Translations under genes and position numbers: made by a program
Shown: in pieces, positions 33,359-45,004 of the stretch
Position numbering within the stretch: the first letter of the stretch is position 1
How the letters are laid out: each line of letters opens with the position of its first letter
The notes under the pieces: model-generated
What the model was told of the DNA's origin: nothing
Databases searched by the model: none
What the model saw: the letters and a program-made list of their open reading frames with translations, nothing else
Assembly: GCA_037447655.1 (NCBI GenBank)
Contig: JBBHKE010002683.1
Location: forward strand, 308,001-372,000
Source of the DNA: Zygnema cylindricum
Taxonomy: Eukaryota > Streptophyta > Zygnematophyceae > Zygnematales > Zygnemataceae
Direction of reading: 5' to 3'
Length of the DNA: 64,000 bases

Positions 33359-34399
33359 TGTAGAAATTAATGGTAAGTTTAAAGTATTTTCTAGGTCTAA
33401 ATAGAAATATAGAAAAAAAGTCGAGGTAGTCTACCTCTAACTTCTCTCTCCAACTTCTCAAACTTGTCGCAGTCACTGAGAAATTGGAGAGGAAGCTAGA
33501 GCCATGGCTACCTAAGCTATCCAAAGGTTTACAGGAAATATATATATTAGTTTATTTACCGTTAGAGGTTTATTTACTAAAAGGATATGTGCTGCCCCCA
33601 GGATTTGATCTTGGTACCTGCCTGACGGTAAGCAGCCGGTAGCCGATACCCTTATCCGTTATGTCAAGACCTAGTGTTACGTACTATTGGGTTTGATATT
33701 TACTTATACATTACCAAGTAGGATAATTCATTTAACTGAAACTAATTACGGGATACAAAGATTCAGTAATGTAAATGTACGGATTGTGGTACGGATAAAG
33801 AAACGAATACAGCGCAGGTATTTATTACGTCTACGATTAAATGTGAATTTAATCAGACGGCCGGAATAAACGCCGAGATCGCGGAAGAAGATTTCGGCGG
33901 TTTGTGGTCATCACCACATCAGATGACACGTGGCGGAATAACATTGGATCGCGGCATCTCCGAGGATTAAAGGAGCAAATCCGGATATACCACGTGTCGA
34001 CATTTAGGCCATGTCGTACAATGTCCGTACAAAAAGTACACCGGCAGCTATACTTTTGTGTACGAAAGTGGGATATGATTGGCTCCGTACATCAGTAGAT
34101 AGAGTCTGTCATAGAGATAAGACTTAGAAAAAGTAGGAGATAGGACCCTCTCTCCCAGAGAGCTTCAGTACAAAAGGTCAACTTTGACCCTCCATAACTT
34201 ACTGCTCAGGGGAGAAAATTCAGAGAATCTTTTTGCTATGGACTCACGGGAGTCTTGCCTTCACAGGGGTGAAGGTGGTCAGAGTTTTTGTTTGCCGGGG
34301 TGGCAGTAATTCTTGTTGAAACACAAAGGGGTCAGAGTTATCCTAGAGGCTTATTAGAAGCTTTTCACTCTGAGGACTTATAGAGGTCTCAGAGTTTCA
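33359..34399 (+). repeat. Copia 3' LTR (plus), complete
   Basis: 1041 bp from TGTAGAAATTAATGG to GAGTTTCA, after the purine tract GAAAATAAGGGGAG. It holds the hairpin with loop CTTGTCGCAGTCACTGA near 33466. Confidence 0.88.
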
Positions 34400-34735
34400 G
34401 ACAAAACAAATAGAACGGACATTTGTTTCGACGGTACGTATTAAATACCGATCTAAATTGGACAGCCCTGGTGAGCGCCGGCTTCCAGAAAGGACAATTT
34501 GGCGGTTTGCGGACTCCGCCACTCTTGATGACACGTGGCAAGATCATACAGGTTTACGGAATATCAGGAACGGAAGACAAAAAATCAAGATATGACAAAT
34601 GTCGCATTATGGCGACGTCGTACACTGTCTGTACAGAAAGTACTTCGACATCAGTACTTTATTGTACGGTACAGTCTTGTGATTGGTCACTACCTCAGTA
34701 CTAGGGGGTTTAGAGAGGGGTTTAGAACTTAGAAT
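34400..34735 (+). repeat. Copia LTR interior fragment (plus)
   Basis: Resembles the middle of plus LTRs (GACACGTGGC, CTGTACAGAAAGTAC, TTTAGAGAGGGGTTTAG). Neither LTR end is present. It lies between a complete plus LTR and copia D. Confidence 0.65.
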
Positions 34736-35773
34736 TGAAACTCTGTGTCCTCTATTGGACTATATAGTACAAGAGGCCTCTGGATAGTTAATAACTAACC
34801 CACTTTCAATGGCAACCACTACTACCTTAGCAGACAAGCAGACAATCTGACTGCACCCTTTTGCACCCTGACCCTCTTGAGTTTGTAGGAAAAAGAATCT
34901 TTGAAAACGCCCAACCAGGCGATAAGTTATAAGCCGGCAAAAATGCCAATTTATACAACCTCTCAAAGAGAGAGAATACCATCTACCAGATTTTTCTAAG
35001 TCCTAGCTCCCTCTCACAACCCCTATCTACTAACTGTATGAACCAATCAGAATACTGTACAGTACATAAAAGTACTACTGCCGATGTACTTTTTGTACGA
35101 CCTTTGTACGACAAGGCCATTAAGCGGACGCGTGTCCATTTTCCACTCGTCCGTACGTTCCTCGGAATTCCCGCGACCGAATGTTATCTCTCCACGTAGC
35201 GCCAGGTCATGCCACGTCACTAAATGCCGAAGTGACCATTTCGGGATTTCGGCGATGATGTGCGCTGTTGGATTTGACTTGAAATGCAATCTCAACCGTT
35301 ATAAATACTTGCGCGATATTTGTTTCGCTGTCGAAACAAAATCCGCGATATCCGTTTAAAAGTAGTATCGTACTTCGTACTTTATAAAACTGTGTCTATG
35401 CATGCCGTATAGAATTTCAGTTAAATGAATTTTGTTCCCTTCTAAATAGATATATATTTATCACCTACAATAGCAGTTAGCAATGGTCTTAGTCTAATAG
35501 GATAAAGCTGAGCGCTGTCGGCCAACTTGACGAACAGCAGGTACCGGGATCAAATCCCAGGTCCGTCAGGTATATTTTTAATAACCTACTAAAAATAACT
35601 GCCTGTTGAACTAAGGCAGCCATGGATCAACCACCATCTATGTCCTTCAGTGACTACGACAAGTATGGGGGCAAGAGAGAGGAGGTGGAGGCAAGCTGTC
35701 AGTCCTTTTCTTTTTCTTTTATACTAACATATTTAAACCTAGAAAATACTCTAGAAATCTATTAATTTCAACA
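34736..35773 (-). repeat. Copia D 3' LTR
   Basis: 1038 bp; plus-strand ends TGAAACTCTGTG and AATTTCAACA. Includes the conserved hairpin near 35610-35700 and a tRNA-like segment near 35500-35565. TATA-like TTATAC is near 34951. Confidence 0.88.
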
Positions 35774-35787
35774 CTCCCTTATTTTCT
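35774..35787 (-). other. Copia D polypurine tract
   Basis: Minus strand reads GAAAATAAGGGAG before the 3' LTR. Confidence 0.75.
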
Positions 35788-37420
35788 AGTCTAATTTTAC
35801 CTTCAGTTTTAGTCCACATTTTTCTCTCCAATATTTCAATTTAGGAGAGGGCACTGGTTTTGTCATCATATCAGCCACCATTTCCTCATCAGATCTATAT
35901 ACAAGATTCACAATCTTATTCTCAACTTTTTCCCTCACAAAACTCAATCTTATGTCCATATGCTTATCTTTCAAATGATGTTTTGGATTAGCTGCAATTG
36001 CAATGGCAGCTTGATTATCACAAAACACTTCATGCACTCCCTCTTTCATATACCCCAGTTCTTACAGCAAGGATTTGACCCACATCAACTCTTTCACAGC
36101 AGAACAAGAGGCCATGTACTCAGCCTCCATAGTAGACGGAGCAACCACCTTTTGTTGCTTACTGCTCCAACAGCATGCACTTTCCCCAACATACAACATA
36201 TACCCAGAAGTGCATCTTCTCATAGGTGCGTCCCCATAGCTGGCATCACTCCAAGTAGTGATGTCAGTGTGCTCCCCTCCCAAATGCAACTATAACTCTC
36301 TAGTTCCCACCACATATCTCATTACTCTTTTGGTTGCCTACCAGTCTCTCTTCCAAGGATCATTAAGTCTCCTACTGAGTACTACAACTGCTGCCGCTAT
36401 GTCCGGCCTGGTACAGTTCATAAAATAGATTAAACTTCCTACGACCTGTCTATAAGGGATAGACTTCATAAACTCTCTCTCCTCTGGACTCATTTGATCA
36501 TCTAAGATCATCACTCCTCCTTCGACGCTCCCATCACTTACTTTTTTAAAGTCTAAGGGAGTGGTACAACTGTTAGCATTTTCCATTTGGAATTTCTCAA
36601 GCATATTACCTATTGCTTGCTTCTAAGTAAGTCTAAAAATCTTCTTCCCCCTATCTCTCTCCATTTGAATCCCCAAAATATATCTTTCCTCCCCTAAATC
36701 CTTCATATCAAATCTGCTTCTAAGATCCTTCTTTAACTTATTGATCTTTTCCAAGGATTTACTCAACACAAGCACATCATCCAAAAAAATTGCAATAAAA
36801 ATGACACCATTCTCATCTTCAAACATATAAATAGAATGGTCAGAGCTGATACAGATATATCCCAGACCGGTAAGAAATTCATCTAGTTTCTTATTCCACT
36901 GTCGGGGAGCCTGCTTGAGTCCATATAAGGACTTTATCAGCCTGCACACTTTGCTCTATTCTCCTTCTTCCACGAATCCCTCGGGTTGCCTCATGAAAAT
37001 TTCTTCCTCTAACTCACCATTAAGAAAAGCAATCTTAATGTCCATCTGGTGTTTTTCCATGTCTTCCGCTGCTGCCAGACTGAGGAGAATCCTTACTGAT
37101 GGGAACCGAACAACAAGAGCAAAGGTCTCCTCATAGACAATCCCTTCTTTTTGGGTAAACCCCTTCGCTACCAATCGAGCCTTATATCTCTCAATGGTAT
37201 TATCTGGGTTTAGTTTTAGTTGAAATACCCATTTACACCCAATATGTTTTCTGTCTGGAGGACAATCCGCTAATTCCCAAGTATTTGCTTCCATGATAGA
37301 AGCCATCTCATCATTTATGGCGATAATCCATCTTTCTTTCTCTGGACTATTCACTGCCTCCGAGTAAGACTGAGGCTCATCTTTAGCTTAGTTACATTAT
37401 GAGCGGCTTATTTTTCCTGT
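35786..37420 (-). pseudogene. Copia D reverse transcriptase / RNase H
   Basis: Reverse transcriptase opens with GCKWVFQLKLN (within 36956-37354) and continues at 36623-36949, where the catalytic motif reads FLDD rather than YVDD. RNase H is at 35786-36289 (TWSDASYGDAPMRRC, KQQKVVAPSTMEAEYMASC, CDNQAA). Stops lie near 36336, 36620 and 36954, so the domain is in several pieces but nearly complete. Confidence 0.87.
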
Positions 37421-38761
37421 ATCCTTTTGCTGCTCCTCCTTCCTCCCTCAAACTCCAAAGCTGGAATGGATGGAAGTCTTGGATTTCTTCTCACTGTCTC
37501 ATCGGCTCCCCTGTCCATGGAAGTCATATCTTGTCCCGCTTCTTCTTACTCCTCGAATTTCATAGGAGTAGGTGAGGTTTCTGGTGAGTCTCCTGTATCT
37601 TGGATCTCCCCTGAATCTGCAATCACGGTTTCACTCATGTCCCTTTCGGGAACGACCGAGTTCTCCTCACTTTCGGACTCAAATCTGATTCTTATCTTCT
37701 TTGTATATTTGAAGGGGTCAAATGACTTCCCTTCATCCATGACAACTAAGTGTTTGACCAGAATGATATCTTTCTTTGCTAAGTCATAGACAAATATCCC
37801 TTAACATCCTCATCATATCCCACAGAGTATCCAGGTTTTCCCTTGGCATCTAGTTTCCAGTTTTTCCTATCCGTGTCAAGACTGTAAACTTGGCTACCGA
37901 ATACTTTAAGGTGTGAGATAGTTGGTTTCCTTCCAACCTATCTCTCATAAGGTGTCACTCCCTTTACAGCTGAGGTAAGGCTCTATTCTTAATGTAGTTG
38001 GCACATTTCATTGCTTCCGCCCAAAATCTCTTTCCTATTTTCTTGTCTGCCAACATACTGCATGCACTATCTCGTAGTGTTCGATTCAACCTCTCAGCTA
38101 CCCCATTTTTTTCCGGGTTATATGGTACAGTTTTCTGGTGCTGCACACCCTCATCTCTCAGATATTCCTCAAACTGGTTTGAGGTATATTCCCCCCCATT
38201 ATCACTCCTTATCTTCTTAATGGGGGTTTCATGCAACTTCTCACTATATGCTTTATATTCTTTGAAGTAAGTTGATGCTTCAGACTTTGTTTTCAGAAAG
38301 TAGACTCTAGAGTATCTAGACCAGTCATCGTTTATTGTCATCATAAACCTCTTTCCTCCAACCGAAGGTACTTCAGCACGTCCCAAAATATCTGTGCGGA
38401 CCAAATCTAACACTTCCTCACCTCTATATGTGGCGGCTTAGGGAAAAGGAAGTCGGTGAGCCTTACCTTGAGCACAACCACTACAATCATCCATCATTTC
38501 ATTATCCCCAAACTGAATGCCTTCTACTACCCCAAGCTTTTTCATTTCTCTCAACCTATCAAAATGCACATGCCCCAACCGCTTATGCCAAATCATCAAC
38601 TTAAGAACTCCAACATTGTAAGCATTCTTCTTTTCATTACTCAGGTTAAGCCTAAACATTCCTTGGCTACCCTTATCTGCCGTGAAGTAAACTTCATCCC
38701 CATACTTAGCTGTAAAGACTCCTTTTCTCGTGAAGGTATCAAACTCTTTCTCATCTAACAT
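37421..38761 (-). pseudogene. Copia D integrase and linker
   Basis: HHCC finger complete (WHKRLGHVHFDRL, then CSGC) in 38438-38761. The core at 37964-38413 contains SDNGGEYTS and the Glu of GVAERLNR. The C-terminal linker (37546-37740) starts MDEGKSFDPFKYTKKI. The two main frames are separated by a stop near 38436. Confidence 0.87.
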
Positions 38762-39193
38762 AGACGTAGAGACAAGATTTTTTACTCAGCTGAGAAATGT
38801 AGAGGACATCTGAGAATGTAAGTATAGAAGTCTTACCCTCCACTAAGACTTTCAAATCTACTAATCCCACTAGATTTGTAGTTACCACTCTCCCATCCCC
38901 ATACTCTATCTCTACAGTAGGGATCTTTCTTAGCTTAGTGAAGAGTTCTTTATCAGGACACATACGCATGGATGCACCTGAGTCGATAATCCATCCTTTT
39001 TGTGGAGCTTCCCAAATTGCTCCAAGGGCACACTTCTGTCTCCGAGGGATCTCATTCTCCTCCAGACTCTCGTCAAGAAGAAGCTCCCTATCCTCCTCAG
39101 AGGACTCATCCTCGGTTTTTCCTGTCACTTTTGTAACCACAAGTGCATTTTTCTTCCCTTTGGAAAAACCCCCTACACGGTTCTCTTGGAGCC
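38762..39193 (-). pseudogene. Copia D protease
   Basis: The minus frame of 38751-39350 contains GWIIDSGASM, with an intact DSGA catalytic motif near 38966-38980, preceded by the acidic spacer after Gag. It is among the best preserved protease copies in the window. Confidence 0.85.
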
Positions 39194-40127
39194 TCAACGG
39201 TTCTCCTGGAGCCTCAACTCTGACTGCTTGACACAATCTGCGATGAAGTGTCCCGGCTTTTTGCAAATATGACAATGACCCTTTGGGGGCCTCGGTCCCC
39301 CAGAATGATCTCTTTCCCCTTTGTAAGGTTTCTTTGGGTCCTTCCCCCATCGGTCCCCTCCTGATGCTAGAGCTTGAGTGCTCTTTTCTCCTCTCCTAAT
39401 CTCCATTCTGTTTTCTTGCACAAGTATCATCCTGACCACTGTGTTCCATTTCCATGATCTTGAGTGCTCTTTTCTCCTCACCTAATCTCCATTGTGTTTT
39501 CTTGCACAAGTATGATCCTGACCACTGTGTTCCATTTCCATGAACTATCAGGCATTTCTTGTACTCGGTACATTATGTTCTCGAACTCATCTTGTAACTT
39601 CATGATAAGGGTGTTAACTTTCATTTTCATTGTACCTATCCACCCGGCACTTTCCATCTCCATATACAAACAAGAAAAATCATTACAGTAATCTAACATC
39701 TTTCCTCCTTTGCAAGTGTAACTCACTAGCTTTTGCTCAGCTAACTGGAGCTCGTGAATAGTTCTAGCTCTATAAATCTCCACCAAACTCACCCACAACT
39801 CCTCGGCCTTGTAAATGTGAAGATGAGGGGTGTCCAAAGCTTGAGGTGCCTCACAATGAAGTACTTGGCGCGGTCTTCGCCGTCGCCGCTCGCGCTATTA
39901 TTGCAATAGGAGTGAGGGGTGTCTCCTTCCCTTTCCCCTTTTTCTGACACACTGTTGTCCCTATCATCTGCCTCCTCCGCTGAGGCAGCCGTTGCTGTAG
40001 GAAATCTTACTCCTCCAAACCCTGGTGGAGTTCCCGGACAATACCCATGTATCGTTTTTCGCACAAAGCTCCCATCATCATGGCTTCCCAATAGATGAAC
40101 CCAGATCCATTGAAGGTAGGCACCCTA
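39194..40127 (-). pseudogene. gag: Copia D Gag with zinc knuckle
   Basis: The zinc knuckle CHICKKPGHFIADC lies near 39225-39275. Two tandem duplications break the frame: about 20 bp at 39178-39217 and 86 bp at 39373-39544. The N-terminal half (39478-39837, 39789-40091) contains the LQEDEFENI-like helix-rich region, and the start MGP lies in the PBS. Confidence 0.83.
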
Positions 40128-40130
40128 GAG

Positions 40131-40145
40131 GCTGGGCCCATAACC
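40131..40145 (-). other. Copia D primer-binding site (half tRNA-iMet)
   Basis: Minus strand GGTTATGGGCCCAGC after LTR end TTTCA; one base differs from the common form. Confidence 0.85.
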
Positions 40146-40622
40146 TGAAACTCTGTGTCCTCCATTGGACTACACGGTACAGGAAGCCTCTAGATAGTTA
40201 TTAACTAACCCACTTTCAATGGCAACCACAGCTACCCAAGCAGACAATCTAACTGCACCCTTGTGCACCGTGGACCCTCTTGAGTCTGTAGGAAAAAGAA
40301 TCTTTGAAAACGCCCAACCAGGCGATAAGTTATAAGCCGGCAAAAATGCCAATTTATACAACCTCTCGAAGAGAGAGAAGACCATCTACCAGATTTTTCT
40401 AAGTCCTAGCTCCCTCTCACAACCCCTATCTACTAACTGTACGAACCAATCAGAATATTGTACAGTACATAAAAGTACTACTGCCGATGTACTTTTTGTA
40501 CGACCTTTGTACAACAAGGCCATTAACCGGACGCGTGTCCATTTTCCACTCGTCCGTACGTTCCTCGGAATTCCCGCGACCAAATGTTATCTCTCCACGT
40601 GGCGCCAGGTCATGCCACGTCA
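40146..40622 (-). repeat. Copia D 5' LTR, truncated
   Basis: Equals the first half of the D 3' LTR (34736-35220). It ends near 40622 in CACGTCACATG and passes directly into a plus-oriented LTR piece. TATA-like sequence lies near 40353 (minus). Confidence 0.83.
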
Positions 40623-40907
40623 CATGTTTTACGGTACGGACGAAAATCAGTACCGCGCATTTGTTTCGTAAATGAAACAAATACCGCGCATGTATTTATT
40701 ACGGCTACGATTAAAGCCGAATTTAATCGGACGACCGGGATTAGCGCCGAGATCGCGGAGGAAGATTTCGGCGGTTTGTGGCCATCGCCACATCGGATGA
40801 CGCGTGGCGAAATTCCGTTGGAGTGTGGAATCTCCGGAGATTATGGCACCGAATCCGGATTCAGCTGTGTACAGTTTAGGCCTAAGCCACGGTATTAGAG
40901 GCCTCTA
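40623..40907 (+). repeat. Copia LTR interior fragment (plus) ending at an assembly gap
   Basis: Resembles the middle of plus LTRs (compare 33770-33990: CGCCGAGATCGCGGA, GGCGGTTTGTGG). It breaks off at the N run. Confidence 0.7.
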
Positions 40908-40917
40908 NNNNNNNNNN
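40908..40917. other. Assembly gap (10 N)
   Basis: Ten unresolved bases. Ten is a common placeholder, so true gap length is unknown and the sequences on the two sides may not be adjacent. Confidence 0.98.
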
Positions 40918-43673
40918 TGGAAAGAACGGAAAAAAGTAACGTTCTTAACACTCCATTTGCGCGATCACCCTCTCCCTCTCTTTCTCTCCGCGAAATTGCC
41001 TGAAGCGAAAACGCTTTACCGCAGGCAATCAGATTTGGAGGAGGTGCCGGGGATATGCCTTTTTTCGCGTGCCTTTTTCAGTGCGTGTCCGACCTTTGTA
41101 CGCCACCCAAAAAAAACCATGAGGCGCGAGTTTTTAACATTTTTTGAAGGTCGTCTAGCGCGAAGCAATTTGTCGTCTAGCGCATTTCGACCCAATTTTG
41201 CGTCCTTCCAGCTCATCTTCAAACTTTATATAAAATCACCTCGCGAGGTGATTTTAAATAAAGTTCCATGAGGTAAACGAATAGGCAAATGCTGTCGCAC
41301 GTGCTGGAAGTTTTTTACAATTTTTGAGCGCGGAGTACCAAAAAAAACCCACCGCATGTTTCCAGCCTGTGCGTGACTTTTTCCGTGCGCTTTTTTCCGT
41401 ATAGGGGCCGTGGAGGAGGTTTAGACTAACGGACGCCATTTCGCAAAAGCGAAGTCCGTTAAAGCGCCTCTCTTTCTCTCCCTCTCCCACTAGCGCGTTT
41501 ACCTCACAATTCTTGCAATGAAAAAAGGCAAGAAAGGTATCAAATGAAAGATCTATAAAAAATGTTTCTTTTGGCTGTCTTTTAGCTTATTTTGGTGGCA
41601 AGTAGAGTGAGAACGGACGAAAAAACAAAATCGGTAAACCATGGCGGAATGTTTTGAAATTTATGACGTCGACGCTATCATAAGTACGCGTGACGTCAAA
41701 ATGTCACAAACCCTAAACATCTACAATGTCACAATTAACTAGACGTCTACAACCGTCTCTATTTTGTAACCGTCATCAATTGTCGCGAGTTTTGTACGCG
41801 CCTACAATCGTCACAAATCACACCCACGTCTACATCTGTCACAATCTAAAGTTACAATTTCATTTCTTTACATACGAATGCTTTGAAAGTTGTATGGAGA
41901 ATATTCGCTAAAAAACAAAGTGGCAAGACTAAGTTTCGTTAAATGCGAAAGTACCCTTACTATTATCGCTTTGAGTCTTTCAAGTTTTTGTTTTTTCCTT
42001 AGGCATCAACTCTTTATAGTTAAATTCATGTTTTTTACTTTGATGGTTGTACCATCGCGTTTTTGGAAATAAAATCTTGAACCACAAATGTCCCGTGCGC
42101 ATATTGCGCACGGTATTAATTCACGAATACTACGTACGGTACGCATCAAACGATGTTGAAAAAGTTAATAAAATTTGTACCCTACTTTGCACCCGTACAT
42201 AGTGTCCGTATATATTCGTACTTTTTAGGGTTATTTTAAAGGGTTTTTAGGGTTTTAGGCTACATTTCTGCACACTACATATATTTCATGTAACTACATC
42301 AAACTTTTCATATATGTAAGTACAGTTTCCGCATTTTCGGTACTTTTTAGGGTTATTTATTTTAGGGTTTGTAGGGTACATTCCCTTACATTCCCGCATA
42401 TTTGAGTATAACTGCGTTACATTTTTCGTACATATATGAACAGTGTTAGAGGGGGGATTTTATGGTTTATTGCATAGATGTCCTATGCGCATAAAACGCA
42501 CGGAGTAAATTAACGAATACTACGCTCCGTGCGCATAAAACATTTTCAAACTTTTAAAATTCGTAGGTAAAATTCGTACTTTTTTAACAAGTACTAATAA
42601 AAAATTAAATATTCAATACCGTAAAAAAACTGATAAATGCAAAGAACTAGCGGCGAGCGCCGGGATTTACGGCGTTTCCAACGGCAGCTTCCTTCTGAAG
42701 ACAGAGTGGAGGACAGATGAAAATACGCGCGTGCAAATGAAGCAAAACGGCTCAAGGAAGCCGCTCTACAAAATATTTTAAATTCTAAACTTTTGCTGAC
42801 GTTTAGTTTTCTAAAACTGTACGATATGAAGTCAACATGGTTTAGAATCGTTCTTTTCAAATCTTCCGTACGTTTTTTCGTGTGTCTGTACGTTTGTACT
42901 TTGTTTTAGAAATGTACGGTATATAGTTCAATTATTTTTCGTTCGTACTTTTCTATTTTCCGTACTATTTTTTTGTGTGCCCTGTACGATATGTAGTCAT
43001 TATTTATTAGGTTTTACTTTTTATTCTCCGTACATTTTCAGACGTCTGTAAGTTAACTGTACGATTTGTAGTCATTTTTTCTTAGTTTGTCGTTTTCGAT
43101 CTTAAGGTACGGTAGAGGATATGTACGGCCGGGGACCGCATTTTTTGTCTCCTCTCTTTTTTTTTTTTTGTCGTTTTCATTTGGGATCTAATATCGAATA
43201 TGTACGGAAATCCGTACGATATTGCGGTTTGCGGGAGGTAAAAATATTATTTCGTAGGAGTATGCAACAGTATTGAAGGTTTTTTTTTTTTTTTTTCACA
43301 ACTAGTATTTTAACTTTGTTTTGTTCCAATTTAATTTAATTTTGGCGGGATTTGGTCATTTACTTTGTTTTTTTTTTGGGTATTTTTCTGTTTTTTTTTG
43401 TGGTTCTTTTTCCTTTCGATTTTTTTTTTTTTTGGGTTTTCTTAGTGTGTTGTCTGTTTTAGGGTTTCCGGGAAGAATAGTAGTTTATTTATTTATATAT
43501 TATTATCATTATCATATATTTTTTTTTTGTGGGTCATTTGGTTTTTTTTTTTTTGGATGTTTGTTTGGGTGTTTTTTTTTTTTTTTTTTTTTCTTTTGGA
43601 GACGGAAAAATCTTAACATCCCAAAATCTCAGAATTTCAAAATCTTATTTTTGTCTTTTTCCCGTGCAACCGT
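40918..43673. other. No gene seen; T-rich DNA with dispersed and degenerate tandem repeats
   Basis: Part of it (about 41000-41870) resembles 10920-11960. Two related blocks near 42083 and 42473 share a TGCGCA...ACGAATACTACG core. At 42816-43080 the phrase TGTACGATATGTAGTCA recurs four times, 70-95 bp apart. From 43270 to 43610 there are many long T runs. Frames here are low-complexity Phe/Gly strings and not credible proteins. Confidence 0.55.
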
Positions 43674-44022
43674 CCCTCAAAGTCCCAAGCTGGGATGGAG
43701 AGAAGTCTTGGGTTCCTGCTCATTTTCTCATCTGTTCCCTTATCTATTGAAGCCTGTTTTGATTGTTTCTCCTCTGTCTCCTCGAAGTGTATACTGATAT
43801 GAGGAGGAGAATCTATTACATCTCCCCCATCTTCAATCTCCCCTGAATCTGCAACCACTTTTTCACTCATGTCCTTTCTAGGAAGATGTGAGTCCTCCTC
43901 ACTCTCATACTCAAAATAGATTCTTATCTTCTTAGTGTATTTGATGGGATCAATTGACTTCCATTCATCCATGACAACTTGGTGCTTTACCAGAATGATG
44001 TCTTGTTTAGCTAAGTCATATA
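43674..44022 (-). pseudogene. Copia F integrase C-terminal linker
   Basis: The minus frame begins MDEWKSIDPIKYTKKI, matching the linker of A, D and E, followed by an acidic stretch. ATATA at 44018-44022 is the left target duplication of copia E. Confidence 0.8.
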
Positions 44023-44516
44023 TGTAGAAATTAATGGTTTTAAAGAATTTTCTAGGTCTGAATAGAAATAAAGAAGCCGAGGTAGTCTACCTCTAACTTC
44101 TCTCTCCAAACTCTCAAACTTATCGCAGTCACTGAGAAATTGAAGAGGAAGCTAGAGCCATGGCTACCTAGGCTATCCTGAGTTTAAGGGGAAATTTATA
44201 ATAGTTAGGGGATTATTTACTAAAAGGTATATGCCGGCCAAAGGATTTGATCCTAGTACCTGCCGGCCGACAAACAGTAGATAGCCGGCAGCCTTAGCCA
44301 TTAAGTCTACATGTAGTCTTACGCATTATAAAAAAAAAAAAAAATCTTTTTGCTATCGACTCAAGGGAGTCTTGCCTTCACAGGGGTGCAGGTGGTCAGA
44401 GTTTTTGTCTGCCAGGGGGGCAGTTGTTTTTGCTGAAACACAAAGGGGTCAGGATTATCGTAGAGGCTTCTAGAAAGGTGTCTACTCTGAGGACTTATGG
44501 AGGTCTCAGAGTTTCA
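44023..44516 (+). repeat. Copia E 5' LTR (short form)
   Basis: Starts TGTAGAAATTAATGG and ends GAGTTTCA. The middle of the usual 1-kb LTR, including its TATA region, is absent and replaced by ATTATA followed by a run of A (about 44326-44344). The same short form is seen at 49870-50361. Confidence 0.9.
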
Positions 44517-44531
44517 GGTTATGGGCCCACC
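44517..44531 (+). other. Copia E primer-binding site (half tRNA-iMet)
   Basis: GGTTATGGGCCCACC directly after the LTR. The ATG at 44521 begins gag (MGPPSRVPIFNGTGF). Confidence 0.87.
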
Positions 44532-45004
44532 CTCTAGGGTACCAATATTTAATGGAACTGGCTTCATATAATAGGAAAGTATGATGATAGGAGCTCTATG
44601 CAAAAAAAGGTTTTGGGGGATAGTGAGTGGACGGTTGGGGCGCCCATCAAGTCTTGGAATTCCTCCAGGGTTTGGAGGAAGCAGATTCACCAGGAAAGAG
44701 GATCCACCTTCAACGGAGGAAACAAAAGAAGGAGAGGTGGTAGACAAAGGAAAGGAGAAAGAGACGACCACACCAATAGCAACTGGTTCGGCATTCATGT
44801 CACCTATTCCGAGGAACGAGGAGAATGATACTGAAACCTAGGACTTCAACAATATGGCGGCAAAGCACTTCATCCTACGCCATCTCACTCAAGGACTTGC
44901 ATTTCCTCATTTGCAGGTAGAAAGGGCATTCGATCTTTGGATGGCTCTCATACAGATGTACCGAAGTGGTACGATTCAGCAACAACAGTTGGCTGATCAG
45001 AAAG

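Larger units (their letters stand above)
34736..40622 (-). mobile_element. Copia D (minus), 5' LTR truncated
   Basis: Reading right to left: partial 5' LTR, PBS, Gag with zinc knuckle, protease, integrase with a complete HHCC finger, reverse transcriptase, RNase H, purine tract, complete 3' LTR. Inactive because of stops, small tandem duplications and a changed RT active site. Its left flank AGAAT cannot be compared, since the right end is lost at an inverted LTR junction. Confidence 0.88.

Noticed and set aside
34400-34735. Independent MITE
   Set aside because: Its word order matches the middle of plus copia LTRs, so it is an LTR fragment.
42220-42390. TTTAGGG-like words suggesting interstitial telomere repeats
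   Set aside because: Only scattered, non-tandem occurrences in T-rich DNA.
43270-43800. Phe-rich long frame and poly(T) runs as a gene or LINE tail
   Set aside because: Low-complexity homopolymers; the right part is simply antisense to copia F, and no LINE domain or target duplication is seen.
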